From Adiantum capillus-veneris (Eukaryota > Streptophyta > Polypodiopsida > Polypodiales > Pteridaceae): 64,000 nucleotides of DNA. The notes beneath the pieces were generated by a model. That model had not been told where the DNA came from and did no database searches. It saw nothing but the letters and a program-made list of their open reading frames with translations. Numbering within the stretch: position 1 is the stretch's first letter; each line of letters starts with the position of its first letter. The stretch covers positions 77,490,872-77,554,871 of the forward strand of contig CM043953.1 in assembly GCA_014529385.2 (NCBI GenBank). The letters run 5' to 3'. Of this stretch, positions 9,640 to 19,315 are shown piece after piece. A program made the translations under genes and the position numbers.

Positions 9640-10446
9640 TCACCCCTCCTCCGCTGGAGCCCCAGGCTCGGAGGATGGCTCTGAATATGTGCGCTGTGCC
9701 GCTGGCTGTGGCTGCGGCCCAGCCTTGGCAGGCTGGGGCTGAGGCTGAGGTGCAGGTCGTGGCCTCCTCCGTGGACAGGCCTTCGCTAGGTGGCCCATCT
9801 GTCTCCCGAACTCCACACTCTGTCTAAACCAACCTCCACTCACTCGAGGCAGAAGGATGACCTTCGGGAGCGTGTGGGTATCTCTGACCAAAACTCGAAC
9901 TGAAGGGATGCCAGCCGCCTTGGCACCTACTGATGCTGTCGTACGAGGTGTCTCCAGGACAGTCTCGATGGCGGAGCCAATCCTGGAGAGAAGTGGAAGG
10001 TACTCCCTCTGTAAACCCAGAAAGCAAACTGAGATGGGGATGTCTGCCTCCTCTACGAGCACATCCGAAGTCGGGTCAAAACCATGTCTCCACTGTCGAA
10101 AGTGGGCGCGTGATGCTCGGATGGCCAGTGGACTCATAGCTATGACCTTGGAGGCCATCTCGGAAGTCTCAAACTCGATCTGGTAGTACCCCTGTCCAAG
10201 AATCTGGACATCCAAGATCTTGCCCACCTCTGCGAGAAGGCGGGCCTGGAGAAGGTCTCGCAGCTCTCCTCTGCTAGGACGGGTGCTGAGAACCTTGCAG
10301 ATGACTGAAGTCGCCTGCAAGCGCTCTACCTCTGCAGCAAGGCTCGCTTGCTCTGTCGGCGAAAGAGCAAGTCGAATGGTGGGCTCAGCGGGGTCGGGCG
10401 AGGGGGCTTCAGGCGAGTCCCTCTGTGGCGGAGCTGGAGCCTCCAT
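9640..10446 (-). CDS. LINE-A copy 1 ORF1, N-terminal half (Gag-like RNA-binding protein)
   Basis: Open frame of 268 codons starting MEAPAPPQRDSPEAP, supported by the homologous start at 20409 in copy 2. It contains a leucine-rich helical segment, then a domain like the DUF4283-type region of plant LINE ORF1 (YYQIEFETSEMASKVI, HFRQWRHGFDP, REYLPLLSRIGSAI). It ends in a knuckle remnant, GHLAKACP. Copy 2 keeps the full CCHC (CFICRKMGHLAKAC), whereas here the first two Cys are missing through a small deletion. A Q/P-rich tail follows. ORF1 proteins bind LINE RNA in ribonucleoprotein particles. Confidence 0.82.
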   Translation of the reverse strand: MEAPAPPQRDSPEAPSPDPAEPTIRLALSPTEQASLAAEVERLQATSVICKVLSTRPSRGELRDLLQARLLAEVGKILDVQILGQGYYQIEFETSEMASKVIAMSPLAIRASRAHFRQWRHGFDPTSDVLVEEADIPISVCFLGLQREYLPLLSRIGSAIETVLETPRTTASVGAKAAGIPSVRVLVRDTHTLPKVILLPRVSGGWFRQSVEFGRQMGHLAKACPRRRPRPAPQPQPQPAKAGPQPQPAAQRTYSEPSSEPGAPAEEG

Positions 10447-10747
10447 TTGTGTCTACTGCTAAGTCGAAGAAGCGGACGGTGAAGGAAGTCTACAAAGAGT
10501 ACGCCGAGCACTCGTCCGAAGAAGAAATGCTGCAGAGCCAGGTGTAGAAGACCTTCGGGAACAGTGAGGACGACGGGGGCGGGGGGGGGGGGGGGACGGA
10601 GAGAGCGGCGAGCGAGAGACAAGAGGCTGCGGGGTGGGGGAGAAGCGGCCAGGGAGGGGGGGAGGGCAGCGGACGGGCTGGAGGGAAGGGGGGAAGGCAG
10701 CGGACGGGCGGGGGCACGGGGCGAGGGCGGCTGGTAGTAGCGCACAA

Positions 10748-10785
<38 letters not shown>

Positions 10786-10958
10786 GGGCTAGGCTGCGCG
10801 AGGGTGAGGGAGGCAGCGTGAGGGCGAGGGCGGGGCAGTGCGGGGTGGCAGGAGGCAGCGCGAAGGGGAGGGGGGGCAGTGCGGGGGCTGGAGGGCGAGG
10901 GGGGGGGGGGAGCGGGCAGTAGTAGCAAGCTTCCTCTAATACTTTTGTGTATTCAACA
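10447..10958 (-). other. LINE-A copy 1 5' leader, C-rich on the coding strand
   Basis: Non-coding leader upstream of the ORF1 start. It is extremely C-rich on the minus strand, with homopolymers including one of about 32 bases near 10751-10782. Copy 2 has a comparable C-rich leader (20106-20400) and a shared CTTCTTC..AGCAGTAGACAC type sequence just before the ATG. Such leaders usually hold the internal promoter. Long proline-rich frames read through it are composition artefacts. Confidence 0.7.
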
Positions 10959-10973
10959 GTTGAGCACGTTTCT
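10959..10973 (+). repeat. Target-site duplication, right, of LINE-A copy 1
   Basis: GTTGAGCACGTTTCT, identical to 4090-4104. LTR element 1 coding sequence resumes here in the same frame as before the insertion. Confidence 0.93.
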
Positions 10974-11345
10974 CTCATGGATGAGCATGAATGTATGCGG
11001 ATTGTTCATGAAAAGTTGAAAAGTCTGTATGTCAAGAAGTCACATTCCATGTTTCTTCCTTGGCATGACACAGTTTCTGAACGAGCATATGATTGTATGA
11101 GCACCAAGCATGGGCATTTCCATTGTGATTTGCCACAGTTGATTGATGTCGATCAAAAAGGAAAGATTCGATCTCATTGTTTGATGTGTTTGATGAACGG
11201 GTTGTCACTCCATCTATTTGTTCATCTATATTGCACAGTCTTTAGAGAAGACGAGATTTTTTTCCTTCACTTTACATGGAATGGGTATGTTCGTGGTTTT
11301 GTGTTGGAGATGGTTTCAGGAATTTTCAGCCATGGAGATTCTTGA
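10974..11345 (+). CDS. Tail ORF of LTR element 1, downstream half
   Basis: This frame continues the tail ORF after the LINE insertion and ends with a TGA at 11343-11345. It includes LMDEHECMRIVHEKLK and HGHFHCDLPQLIDVDQKGK. The homologous stretch of element 2 (16240-16470) has TDEHGCMRIIREKIK and RCDLPQLIGLGRK. The shared core looks like a conserved protein segment with several Cys and His, but I recognise no family. There is no chromodomain or integrase signature. Codon-level conservation between copies would be the test that it is translated. Confidence 0.6.
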   Translation, partial: LMDEHECMRIVHEKLKSLYVKKSHSMFLPWHDTVSERAYDCMSTKHGHFHCDLPQLIDVDQKGKIRSHCLMCLMNGLSLHLFVHLYCTVFREDEIFFLHFTWNGYVRGFVLEMVSGIFSHGDS

Positions 11346-11374
11346 AGACGAAAGAAGCAGGACTCTAGACGAAG

Positions 11375-11575
11375 TTGAAGCATCGAAGGAGCCACAAAAG
11401 ACTTTGTCGCTTTCGGCGCGGCCCAAAGAAGCAAGCGTTGCAGACCTTTATGAAGTTCAAGTACCGCACGACCCACACATCAGAGTGGGCCGGCAAAGAG
11501 TCCCTTCCAGGATTCCGGATACTGTTGGCGATCTCCCTCGACGCCATACAGTTCGGTACCAATACCTCACTTTGA
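11375..11575 (+). CDS. Terminal ORF segment before the 3' LTR of element 1
   Basis: A short frame with RRGPKKQALQTFMKFKY and EWAGKESLPGF. Its TGA (11573-11575) directly abuts the polypurine tract. Element 2 has the matching GPKKQALQTFMKFKY and EWAGEEHF at 16725-16830, and its TGA sits at the same place relative to its tract. An overlapping frame (11218-11616) is also open, so the reading frame is not certain. Function unknown. Confidence 0.45.
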   Translation: MKHRRSHKRLCRFRRGPKKQALQTFMKFKYRTTHTSEWAGKESLPGFRILLAISLDAIQFGTNTSL

Positions 11576-11586
11576 AAAGGAGGGGA
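11575..11586 (+). other. Polypurine tract of element 1
   Basis: AAAAGGAGGGGA lies immediately upstream of the 3' LTR start (TGTCACGTGACA). Ty3-like elements prime plus-strand DNA here. Element 2 has the equivalent tract at 16883-16894. Confidence 0.8.
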
Positions 11587-11934
11587 TGTCACGTGACACA
11601 TCCCAACCCTATGTGATTGTGGACAAGCTATACCACAGCAGGGTTCAGTCAGTTTAGTTAAGTCTAGATTAGCAGTGATCTGGCACTTTTGTGAGTCTAT
11701 TCGTAGACCGTGCATGCCCAGTCACTTAGCATAGATGCATATCCTCCGGTTGCACATAGCATGATCATCGGAATTCCCATCAGAATCCATTAGCATCAGT
11801 TAGGGGAATTTTCGAGTGCATTTAGCCTATTTTCCTATTTATTGGTTATTTTCACTTATTATTTTTAAGCGACTTTCCAACAAAAGTAGGTAGGGCAATT
11901 TTGCTAAGTTAATATATAAGCAAACCCAAGTTAG

Positions 11935-13225
11935 TGTTGCTAATTGGACTATTTTCTTATTTTTAATGATTAATCTTTTTTTTAAAGGATATTTTATTGT
12001 GTGCACTAAGAACTGTTAAAAGATTGTAGCTACAGGAACTGCCATCAAGAACGGACAACTCTGATGTGTCATTTGATGGGTGACGGTAAACATCGCGAAG
12101 GAGTTTCCGTAAGTTCGGTGGAAAGGGCCGGGTTACGAGTGCCCCTGATGCGTCACATGATGGGTGATGGGTGCATCAGAAAGGGGGCATTCCGTAGGCT
12201 AAGGAGGAAATCCGAACTGAGTAAGAAAATACGCGTAAGAACGCAAGCACAAGAATAAAGATGGGTTCAATGAAGCTTTTTACGAAAAGCAGGAACATTC
12301 GCGGGAGGGCAGATGCTTTCCCGCGAGGAGTCTGTGTCTGCATTGCATCTGTGCCGTGCCCTGCACCCGGGGACGCGTGGAATGTGTTCGTGTAGCATTA
12401 TTTTCACTAATTGAGTGAGTTTTTAAAGTTTGAACAGGTTCACACTTTATTTTATTAAGTGGCCGGTCACTTTTAAGTGACCAGCCCTTTATTAATAAAA
12501 TAAAGCAAGTCCTTCTAAAAAGCCAGCGCTAATAGGCTACGAGGGCTGAAAATCAGCGATCTCTCTCTCTCCTCTCTCTAGAAAGCGCCAGAATGAGCGA
12601 TTCTTCTCTCTCCTCTCTCTAGGAGCGCCAGGTTCTACTTTTTCGGCCCCTATTCCTGCCGGGTGCAAGGGCCCAGTTTTCACATGGGCGGAAGCAGCAG
12701 AAAGTGCTAGCGCTGGGATTCTGGAGTAGAGGCTGGCGACGGAAATTGCAAGTGTTCATGTGACGACTGAGTACGGAGGTCGATTCTCCGAGCAAGGAGC
12801 GACAGGTATAAGGTGTTGATACACATTGAGAAATTGTTGCTTTGTGTGGTTTGTTTTGCAGGAATCTCTCGTCTTACGGGAAGGCCTCTCACGGGAAGTA
12901 CGGCTTTACGCCTAAGTCCCTTACGAGAAAGTACGGCTTCGTGCCTAAGTCCCTTATGGGAAGGAACGGCCTTGTGTCCAAGCCCTTTACGGGAAAGCAC
13001 GACCTTCGGGTCTAAGATTACAGAACGGAGGGGTTTCCTCGGGTTCTCGTGCTTGTATAAGAATTCTCCCTGAATAAAGAATACTCTTAACGGGGGGGGG
13101 GGGGGGGGGGACCAACCCATCTTCTGGTCCCCAATACTGTGTCGATCTTCTCCCTTCTCTCCCTTTTGCAAAGTATTTTATTTTTCAGATTTCTAAGTGC
13201 TCGTGTACGCTCCCGTTTTGTGATA
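11935..13225 (+). mobile_element. Putative solo LTR inserted in the LTR1 3' LTR
   Basis: The uninterrupted LTR1 sequence reads CCCAAGTTAGCACTTTCTGG. Here GTTAG occurs both at 11930-11934 and 13226-13230, bracketing 1291 bp, which is a 5-bp target duplication. The insert begins TGTTGCTAATTGG and ends TTTTGTGATA, so the termini are TG..TA. Internally it has TGTATAAG and AATAAAG near 13055-13080, as in an LTR promoter and polyA region, a G tract at about 13091-13110, and a fourfold tandem repeat. No protein-coding frame is convincing. A non-LTR insertion is less likely given the 5-bp duplication. Confidence 0.7.
12885..13020 (+). repeat. Tandem repeat of about 37 bp, four units
   Basis: Four degenerate units with the theme TACGGGAAAGYACGGCYTYG followed by YCTAAGYCC run through this stretch of the solo LTR. 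Each unit keeps the ACGGGAAG..ACGGC core. Confidence 0.75.
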
Positions 13226-14097
13226 GTTAGCACTTTCTGGCAGAAGAGGCAGCAGGAGCTTCCCGCTCAACAGGCAACTTCTCTGCAGTACCCCCCTCAG
13301 CATCAGATCCATCGCCACCATCTCCCCTCATCTGGCGTTTTTCCCTCTTGCAGTCTCATCGCCCACAACCTCCAATCTCTGGCGCTTGTGTTCCTCTGTA
13401 GATCAGCCCCCAACTGCTAGCATTCTTGATATCCACAACCAGCGTTTTGGCAAGGAGAACAACAGCCCTAGCGTTAGTGAATCTCGGCCCATGGCAGCGT
13501 TTTTGGCAGCAGATATTCAGCCCATTAAGATGCAGATCTTGACCTAGAGCCTCAGCGTTTTTACATCAATTCTCAGCAGGTACATCAGCCATTAAAAACG
13601 CAACCAAAGAGGTACAGTAACTCAGCGTTTTTCCCCTTAGCATGACCCCCGATCAAGACATTCATTTTCAGCCATAAAACAGCAGTACCACAGTCATTTT
13701 CAGCCCTAAAACAATCCAAGAAATTCAGCATAAGGAAGATCACAGATTTCAGCCTCAGTCGCCGTCGCCATCACCGTCGTTGTCATCGGCATAGTCCAAC
13801 TTGCATCAGTCCATTGCATTCGCATTGTACACATTTGTGCAATCAAAGTAGAACACTCTCGCTGATGAGAGTGGGGCCTTCGGAGGAGGGTTGTACAACC
13901 TCTCGGGTGTCGTATCTCTTCTCTCTCCTTCTCTCAGTCTCATTCACTTGCACGCACAATATCCACTCACTTTGTTCGTGATCACAGCACTCCATAAGAC
14001 GGAAAGCTCTCTCTTTCCCTAAGAACTAAAAGGAACCTTGAGCAATAAAGATCACTAATCTTGAGAAAATACAACATTCATTCTGCTGCACCTAACA

Positions 14098-14758
14098 TTT
14101 CGACACCAAGAGGATTGTTCTCCGATCCTCCCCCATCCCCATCTACACGACGGATTGCACCAAATCCTATGGAGGCTTTGGTCAAGATGATGATGGAGAT
14201 GATGCTACAACAAGAGACTCAAAGTGCCGCCATGGATCGAGATCGAGAAGAAAGAAGGGCAGCTATGGAGCTTGAGCGTGAGCAAGCACGCGAAGCTCAA
14301 CGCATAGCGACCGAAGAGAAGCGCGTGGCTATGGAGTTAGAGCGAGAGGCGCAGAGAGACCAATGCATTAAGGAGTTGGTCCTACAGGTACTCTCCTCAA
14401 AGTCCGAGCCACTCAAGGAGGTTTGTGTCATCAGGTAGCACAGGTAGAGGCGAAGATTCCAACAATCCAATCACTGAGAAGTTGGCGTTTAGTAAGTATG
14501 ATGGTAAGATGGATGCTTCTTTGTTTCATTCTTGGTTGCATCAATTTAATGCTTAACTTTGCGACTGTCAAGAAAACAAGTAACAGTAAAGTTTTGACTG
14601 TTTCCGTGTACCTAGCGGGCGATGCCATTAATTGGTATCAAGCTTGGCAAGAGTCACAAATGACTGAGCATCTTGAGCATGCCGAGGAAGACGTACCCCT
14701 CTGTTTCAGTTGGGTTGACTTCCAAGACAAGTTGAAGGCTTGCTTCATGCCACCATAG
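14098..14758 (+). pseudogene. Gag N-terminal and capsid region of LTR element 2
   Basis: Ty3-type Gag related to element 1 but from a diverged family. It has NPMEALVKMMMEMM, an acidic/basic helical region, and the capsid blocks SKYDGKMDASLFHSWLHQFN, AGDAINWY and CFSWVDFQDKLKACFMPP, read with frame changes around 14440. The start is cut by the end of the element 1 LTR at 14097, consistent with element 1 having inserted into this gag. A TAG follows MPP at 14757. Confidence 0.78.
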
Positions 14759-14839
14759 TACCTTGATCGGTTATAAGAAGATTGGCGTGGTCTTAAACAA
14801 AATGGATTCCCTGTTATGTCTTTTTCTAACCGTATTTTG

Positions 14840-15583
14840 TAGATTGGCGTTCAATTGCGTAAGTCGGATGAGGATCGCAAGGAGGCTTTCCTCTTTGGGT
14901 TAGACGAGTACATCAAGTTTGATGTACAAGTTTTCAGTCCTAAGGACTATAATGACGCCGTCAGAATCGCCTTAGCACAAGAAATGAAGCACAACAAAGG
15001 CAAACCGAAGAAAAACAAGTCGAGTACTTAGCAAGACCAACCGAATGATAAGCACGGTAATGACGATAATTCTTCTTCTCAATCTTCTTCTACACCTAGA
15101 GCAAAGAAGTCTCACAATGATGATAAAGGAAAGACTAAAACTCAAGACACCCCTAAGTTGACGCCTGATGAAAAATATGCTCAAGGAATTTCAGGAGGTT
15201 GGTTAACTCTTGAAGAACAAGCCGAATATGCACGAGACAAAAGATGTTTTGAGTGTCACACTAAAGGTCACATGAAACGAGATTGTCCTAAGAAAGAAGA
15301 CCCTAAAGAACTCACAAAAGAACCCACAGAATCCACATCATTTGTGAATGCACTTAGTGAGCACACTAATGCGTCTGAAGTTTCTCATGATCATGTAGAT
15401 GAGTCTCTCATGCTATGTTATGGTCATGTGAATAGTACACACATTGTGATCTTGTTTGATTCGGGTAGTATGCATGATGTGAATAGTGACTCTCTTGTGA
15501 AGAGCGTACGTTTAGAAGCTCTCCCCATAGATCCCATTGTGATCTCTGGATTTGCTCTTAGCATGCACTCTTCTCACGCATGA
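14840..15583 (+). pseudogene. Gag C-terminus, zinc knuckle and protease of LTR element 2
   Basis: Continues Gag with FLFGLDEYIKFDVQVF, a stop at 15029 and a lysine-rich linker, then an open frame from 15158. It holds a CCHC knuckle (CFECHTKGHMKRDC) and the start of the retropepsin domain with an intact active-site FDSGS (near 15460). After a frame break near 15580 the domain continues as RFVVSPLTGCDLIFGIKLF. The layout is the same as in element 1. The protease active site is better preserved here than in element 1, but the copy is broken by stops. Confidence 0.8.
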
Positions 15584-15716
15584 ATGTCCTGATGTGACAG
15601 TCTTAGTTCAAAATGTCGATTTTCATTGTCGTTTTGTGGTTTCTCCTCTCACAGGATGTGATTTGATTTTTGGCATTAAGTTGTTTAAGGTTATAATCCA
15701 CGCATTGGTTGGAAAG

Positions 15717-15720
<4 letters not shown>

Positions 15721-15759
<39 letters not shown>
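15721..15759 (+). repeat. CT microsatellite inside the element 2 protease tail
   Basis: An uninterrupted CT tract lies where element 1 has NTLTL codons, so the expansion arose inside former coding sequence. Confidence 0.9.
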
Positions 15760-15762
<3 letters not shown>

Positions 15763-16894
15763 TGAAGGAGCACCTCCCGTGGTCCTTCGCTGTGACAAGA
15801 GCATTCCATCTTTGCCATTAGTCTCTTACTCTCATGATTCCCAAGAGGTCAAAACTCGTAGTATGATTGTTTCTCTCAATACACAGTCCCACAGTCTAGA
15901 AAAGCATGAGTCATTGTATGAAAAGAATTCTCTTGCTGTTTTTTCTTCTCCGAAGCACGACATGCATTTTTTGCATGATAGAGATGTGATTGTTCGCAAG
16001 GAGCAATTTTAGGGTTTGGATGATGATGTTTCTAGAAAAGCTAACCTCATTGCAGATACGATCAGTCACACATGATCGATCTTGGCTCTCGAGTCGAGGT
16101 CCAAGGAACCCACTCAAGAAGTATTGTGTGTTCGCACGCATTGTTCGAGTTTCTCAATCATGACTATCTCTTGTATTTTTGTCACCGTCTTTATGTGTTT
16201 CCTTTTCACAGGCATGCCGTATTGCACGATGCACATGATTCACTCACGGATGAGCACGGATGTATGCGGATCATTCGAGAAAAGATAAAGATTTTGCATT
16301 CGAGGAACTTGCATTGCCTCACGATTGTCTGTTTTGTCAGTCGCTTTTGCATGTTCATTCTTTGGCATGACACATGCAGAGAAAAAGTACGAGCACAATT
16401 GTCCATCAAGCATTGGCAATTCCGTTGTGACTTGCCACAATTGATAGGTTTAGGTCGAAAGGTGAAGTGTTGATCTCAATTTTGACATGTGTTTGGTGAA
16501 CGGTTTGGCACTCCGTCACTTTGTTCATCTACATTGCATGCACACTTATTTAGGGAGAATAAATTTTTTCCAGTCACTCTACATGGAACAAATATGTTTA
16601 TGGTTTTGATTTTGAAGTGGTTTAGGAATTTTCCGTAGCGGAGATTCTTGAAGAAAATGGACCCACGACCACAGACGAAGTTGGAGCATTGGAGCCACAA
16701 CAGTTCATTCTGTGTTGCTTTCGGTGCGGCCCGAAGAAGCAAGCATTGCAAACCTTTATGAAGTTCAAGTATTGATCGATCCATGCAGCAGAGTGGGCCG
16801 GTGAAGAGCACTTCGTAGGATCCCAGGAGCTGTTGGCGGACTTCACGAACGCCATACAGCTCGATACTAGTATCTCACCTTGAAAAGGGGGGGA
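15760..16894 (+). pseudogene. Tail region of LTR element 2 with polypurine tract
   Basis: Homologous to the element 1 tail: SILALESRSKEPTQEVLCVR at about 16077-16135, TDEHGCMRIIREKIK and RCDLPQLIGLGRK (16245-16465), and GPKKQALQTFMKFKY (about 16728-16772). The last frame ends with a TGA beside the polypurine tract AAAAGGGGGGGA (16883-16894). As in element 1, no reverse transcriptase, RNase H or integrase is present between protease and 3' LTR. Stops are frequent, so it is not functional. Confidence 0.7.
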
Positions 16895-18010
16895 TGTCAC
16901 GTGCACATTTAACCCTATGTGTACGTGGACAAGCTGTTCCTACTTCTAGGGTTTAGGTAGCCTAGGAAGTGTTCTGGCAACCTTGTGAGCGTGTGTGCAA
17001 GACGTGCATGTCCAGGCACTTAGAGTAGATGTATCCCTCTGATTGCACAACCCAGGACGATTAGCATCGGTAGCCAGTACCAAGCATGAGCATTCCCCAT
17101 TGCATGAACCTAGTTTTGTGCGGGTGGGAACCACCTCTTATAGGCCACTTAAATTATAAAGTGACTTATTAATTATCCAGAATCGTGGAGGCTAAATTGA
17201 CCTTGCTCGACCCAGGAATTGACAGCTATATAGGAAGGCCCTGGGCGCTAGAGAGAAGCAGAAGACAGGAAGGGAGCGCAGGCATCAGGCGCACAGGCCT
17301 CCCAACGTTTTTTCAAGCAGTTCAGCCCAATGTTTTCAGCATAAGGAAATCAGCGTTTTCAGCCCACAGCCCTCAGCATTTTCAGCTTCCAACCTTAGCC
17401 TCGCGAGAACCCGCAACAACCATTGCAGATCCTCGCCGGTTGTCCCATCTACACCCAGATCAGCCTAGCGTTTTCAGCTTCAGCAAAATTCAGCCAGCGT
17501 TTTGCAGTTCAGCCCAAACCAGCCAGCGTTTTTGCATTTCAGCCCTTGCACGACTCGATCGGAGTCGGCGGTTGCTCATCAGCCCCGTAGTACCGCCACA
17601 GTTGCAGATCCATAGCAAAGCATCTAGCGTTTTCAATGTTCAGCCTTGACGCCGTCGTCGTCGACATCGCCATCGTCATCATCGTTGTCGACATCGCCAT
17701 CGTCGACATAGTCGTCCTCAAGTACCACAACATCTAGAAGCGTTGTACCAGACTTTGTGCAATCTAAAGCAAATACCTCTCTAGCAATAGGAGGGAGGGG
17801 GGGGGGTTTTCGGACCCCATCTGGTGTCGTCTCTTTTCTCTCTCTCTAGCACTCTCTCACAGTTTGCATGCCACTCGTGTTTTGGTCATTGCACATTCTC
17901 TCATTAAGTCAAGGAAGGCTCTCCCTTTCCGCCAGTAAAAGGAACCCTGAGCATCCACTGATCACTCATCTTGAGCCATACACCATCATTCACTTCCGCT
18001 GCACATTACA
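16895..18010 (+). repeat. 3' LTR of element 2 (family LTR2)
   Basis: Begins TGTCACGTGCACATTTAACC after the polypurine tract and ends GCTGCACATTACA. It shares start, end and overall plan with LTR1 but is clearly diverged. It has a TATATA at 17227-17232 and about eight copies of the AGCGTTTT motif between 17305 and 17640. Its 5' partner must lie left of the window. Confidence 0.82.
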
Positions 18011-18306
18011 AAGTCTCTTGAAACCTATCAAAGGTAAGGTGCCAGTCGACAGGGAGCCTGGCGAGCAACCTAAAGTAGAAGAGAGCGAGGAGATACTCGT
18101 TCTTGAACAGATACCGGCGCACATGGAAAGTGAAAGGTAAAGTGATATGGCGGTTCTTGGTGAAATTCAAGAACTATCCGGCATTGGATGCAAAGTGGAT
18201 GGAGGAGGAGGACCTGGCAGATACTCCTCAGATACTCGAACTTTACCTTGAGGCTTTTGGTCTAGCTGTGTCTATTTCGAGAGATCCCGTAGATCAGCAG
18301 GGTTGA
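18011..18306 (+). pseudogene. Chromodomain remnant of a Ty3/gypsy chromovirus integrase
   Basis: Two overlapping frames give EILVLEQIPAHMES and then KVIWRFLVKFKNYPALDAKW with MEEEDLADTPQILELYLEAF. This is the pattern of a chromodomain at the C-terminus of chromovirus integrase (aromatic residues and the LVKFKNYP..KW core). It is cut on the left at the LTR2 end, so element 2 seems to sit in the 3' end of this older element. A purine-rich stretch (AAGAGGGGAGT) follows at about 18328. Confidence 0.7.
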
Positions 18307-19315
18307 ATCTGGTGCAGTGGGACTGCACAAGAGGGGAGTTACTCCGCTCCTTTGTCACAGATTACCCAGATGGAATAAAGTCACTGATTTTCCGTTGGAT
18401 TTCAGGGATACTAATGTGCTGACAGTATTCTGCTTTATGACTTTATGAATGAAAAACTTTGAAATGGGAACTCCCGGAAAATGAATATGATTTATGTCTA
18501 CTCTCTCATATGATTTTGTTTGAGTGCAGGATTGAAAGGCGAAATGATTGCAGCATTTCGTTGGGTCTTCAGTGGCCTGATACGTCAGCAGTTTGTGACA
18601 CATTCAACCCATGAAATTTGGGGGTTTTCATGTATTAGTGCAACTTTGCTCAGTGGAGCCCAATTTATTGACATTGGTGCACATCTAGACGCGTAAGATT
18701 TGGGTTTTTGCAAAATTTTGCTGAAGTTGCCAATTTTATCCTCTCGAGATCATATATTAATGCGATTCCAGCAGGTTGGTCAGTGAAACTTTGGGGCTTC
18801 TGCTGAAATTTATGGATTTTGGCAAAATTGATGCGTGAAATGCACTTTAGGGACATTGCTAGAGTAACCTTTGTGTTGCAAGCAGTGGGATTATCTCCCA
18901 CTTCTGAGTTTTTTGAAACATTGTAGAGAATCTTTGGTGATCTACGTATCAGAAGGTGCTTTGGTCGCATATGTGTGCAATACCCATGCTGGGCAGTTCC
19001 ATTGAGTTGATGTATTGCTGAATATTCATGTTGCAGCAGTTTTGGAGATCATTTGCAGATCTGGTATTGTCGCAGATGTATTTTTGGTGCTACTGTTGAA
19101 GTGGGAGTTACCTGGCAATGGTGTATGCATGAAATATATACTGAAATTTCAATTTTGTTGCTGAAAATCATCCTTTTCTATTGTTGTACATATATTTGGG
19201 CACAGCGACACTAAATCTTGCTCTTCTTTGCTGATATTTTGGGCTGAGTTTGGCTGAATACTTAGCTTACTGTTTGCTATTAAAAATTGCATCATTTCTT
19301 TGTGTTTTGCTGAAG
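18307..19315. other. Unassigned TE-derived spacer
   Basis: AT-rich, no convincing coding frame. It lies between the chromovirus remnant and the copia gag. I looked for a copia 5' LTR and primer site matching the LTR at 30848 and see none, so the left end of the copia element seems lost or unrecognisable. Confidence 0.5.

Larger units (their letters stand above)
4105..10958 (-). mobile_element. LINE-A copy 1, near full-length L1-like non-LTR retrotransposon
   Basis: The 6854-bp insertion splits the tail ORF of LTR element 1 and is flanked by a perfect 15-bp target duplication. On the minus strand it has a C-rich leader (10447-10958), ORF1 with a knuckle remnant, an ORF2 with APE-type endonuclease, reverse transcriptase and C-terminal zinc-finger region, a short 3' UTR and an A tail at 4105-4113. 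The order and domains match plant L1-type LINEs. Disabling lesions are visible: a frame change near 8350, a stop near 7411, a 35-bp tandem duplication at 7289-7358 and a frame change near 5050. The long open segments suggest a fairly young copy. Confidence 0.95.
11587..14097 (+). repeat. 3' LTR of element 1 (family LTR1), interrupted
   Basis: Starts TGTCACGTGACACATCCC and ends CTGCACCTAACA. It matches 1-1059 closely from 11743 onward, but is split by a 1291-bp insertion at 11935-13225. Without it the LTR is about 1.2 kb. The sequence after 14097 is gag of a different element, so this LTR end is an insertion junction. The matching flank that would show a target duplication is left of the window. 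Confidence 0.93.

Noticed and set aside
8682-10462. Several plus-strand frames opposite LINE-A ORF1
   Set aside because: Antisense shadows of a clearly coding minus-strand ORF.
10326-10978. Long proline-rich open frames on the minus strand
   Set aside because: They follow from the C-rich LINE-A leader; no conserved domain and the true ORF1 start is at 10446.
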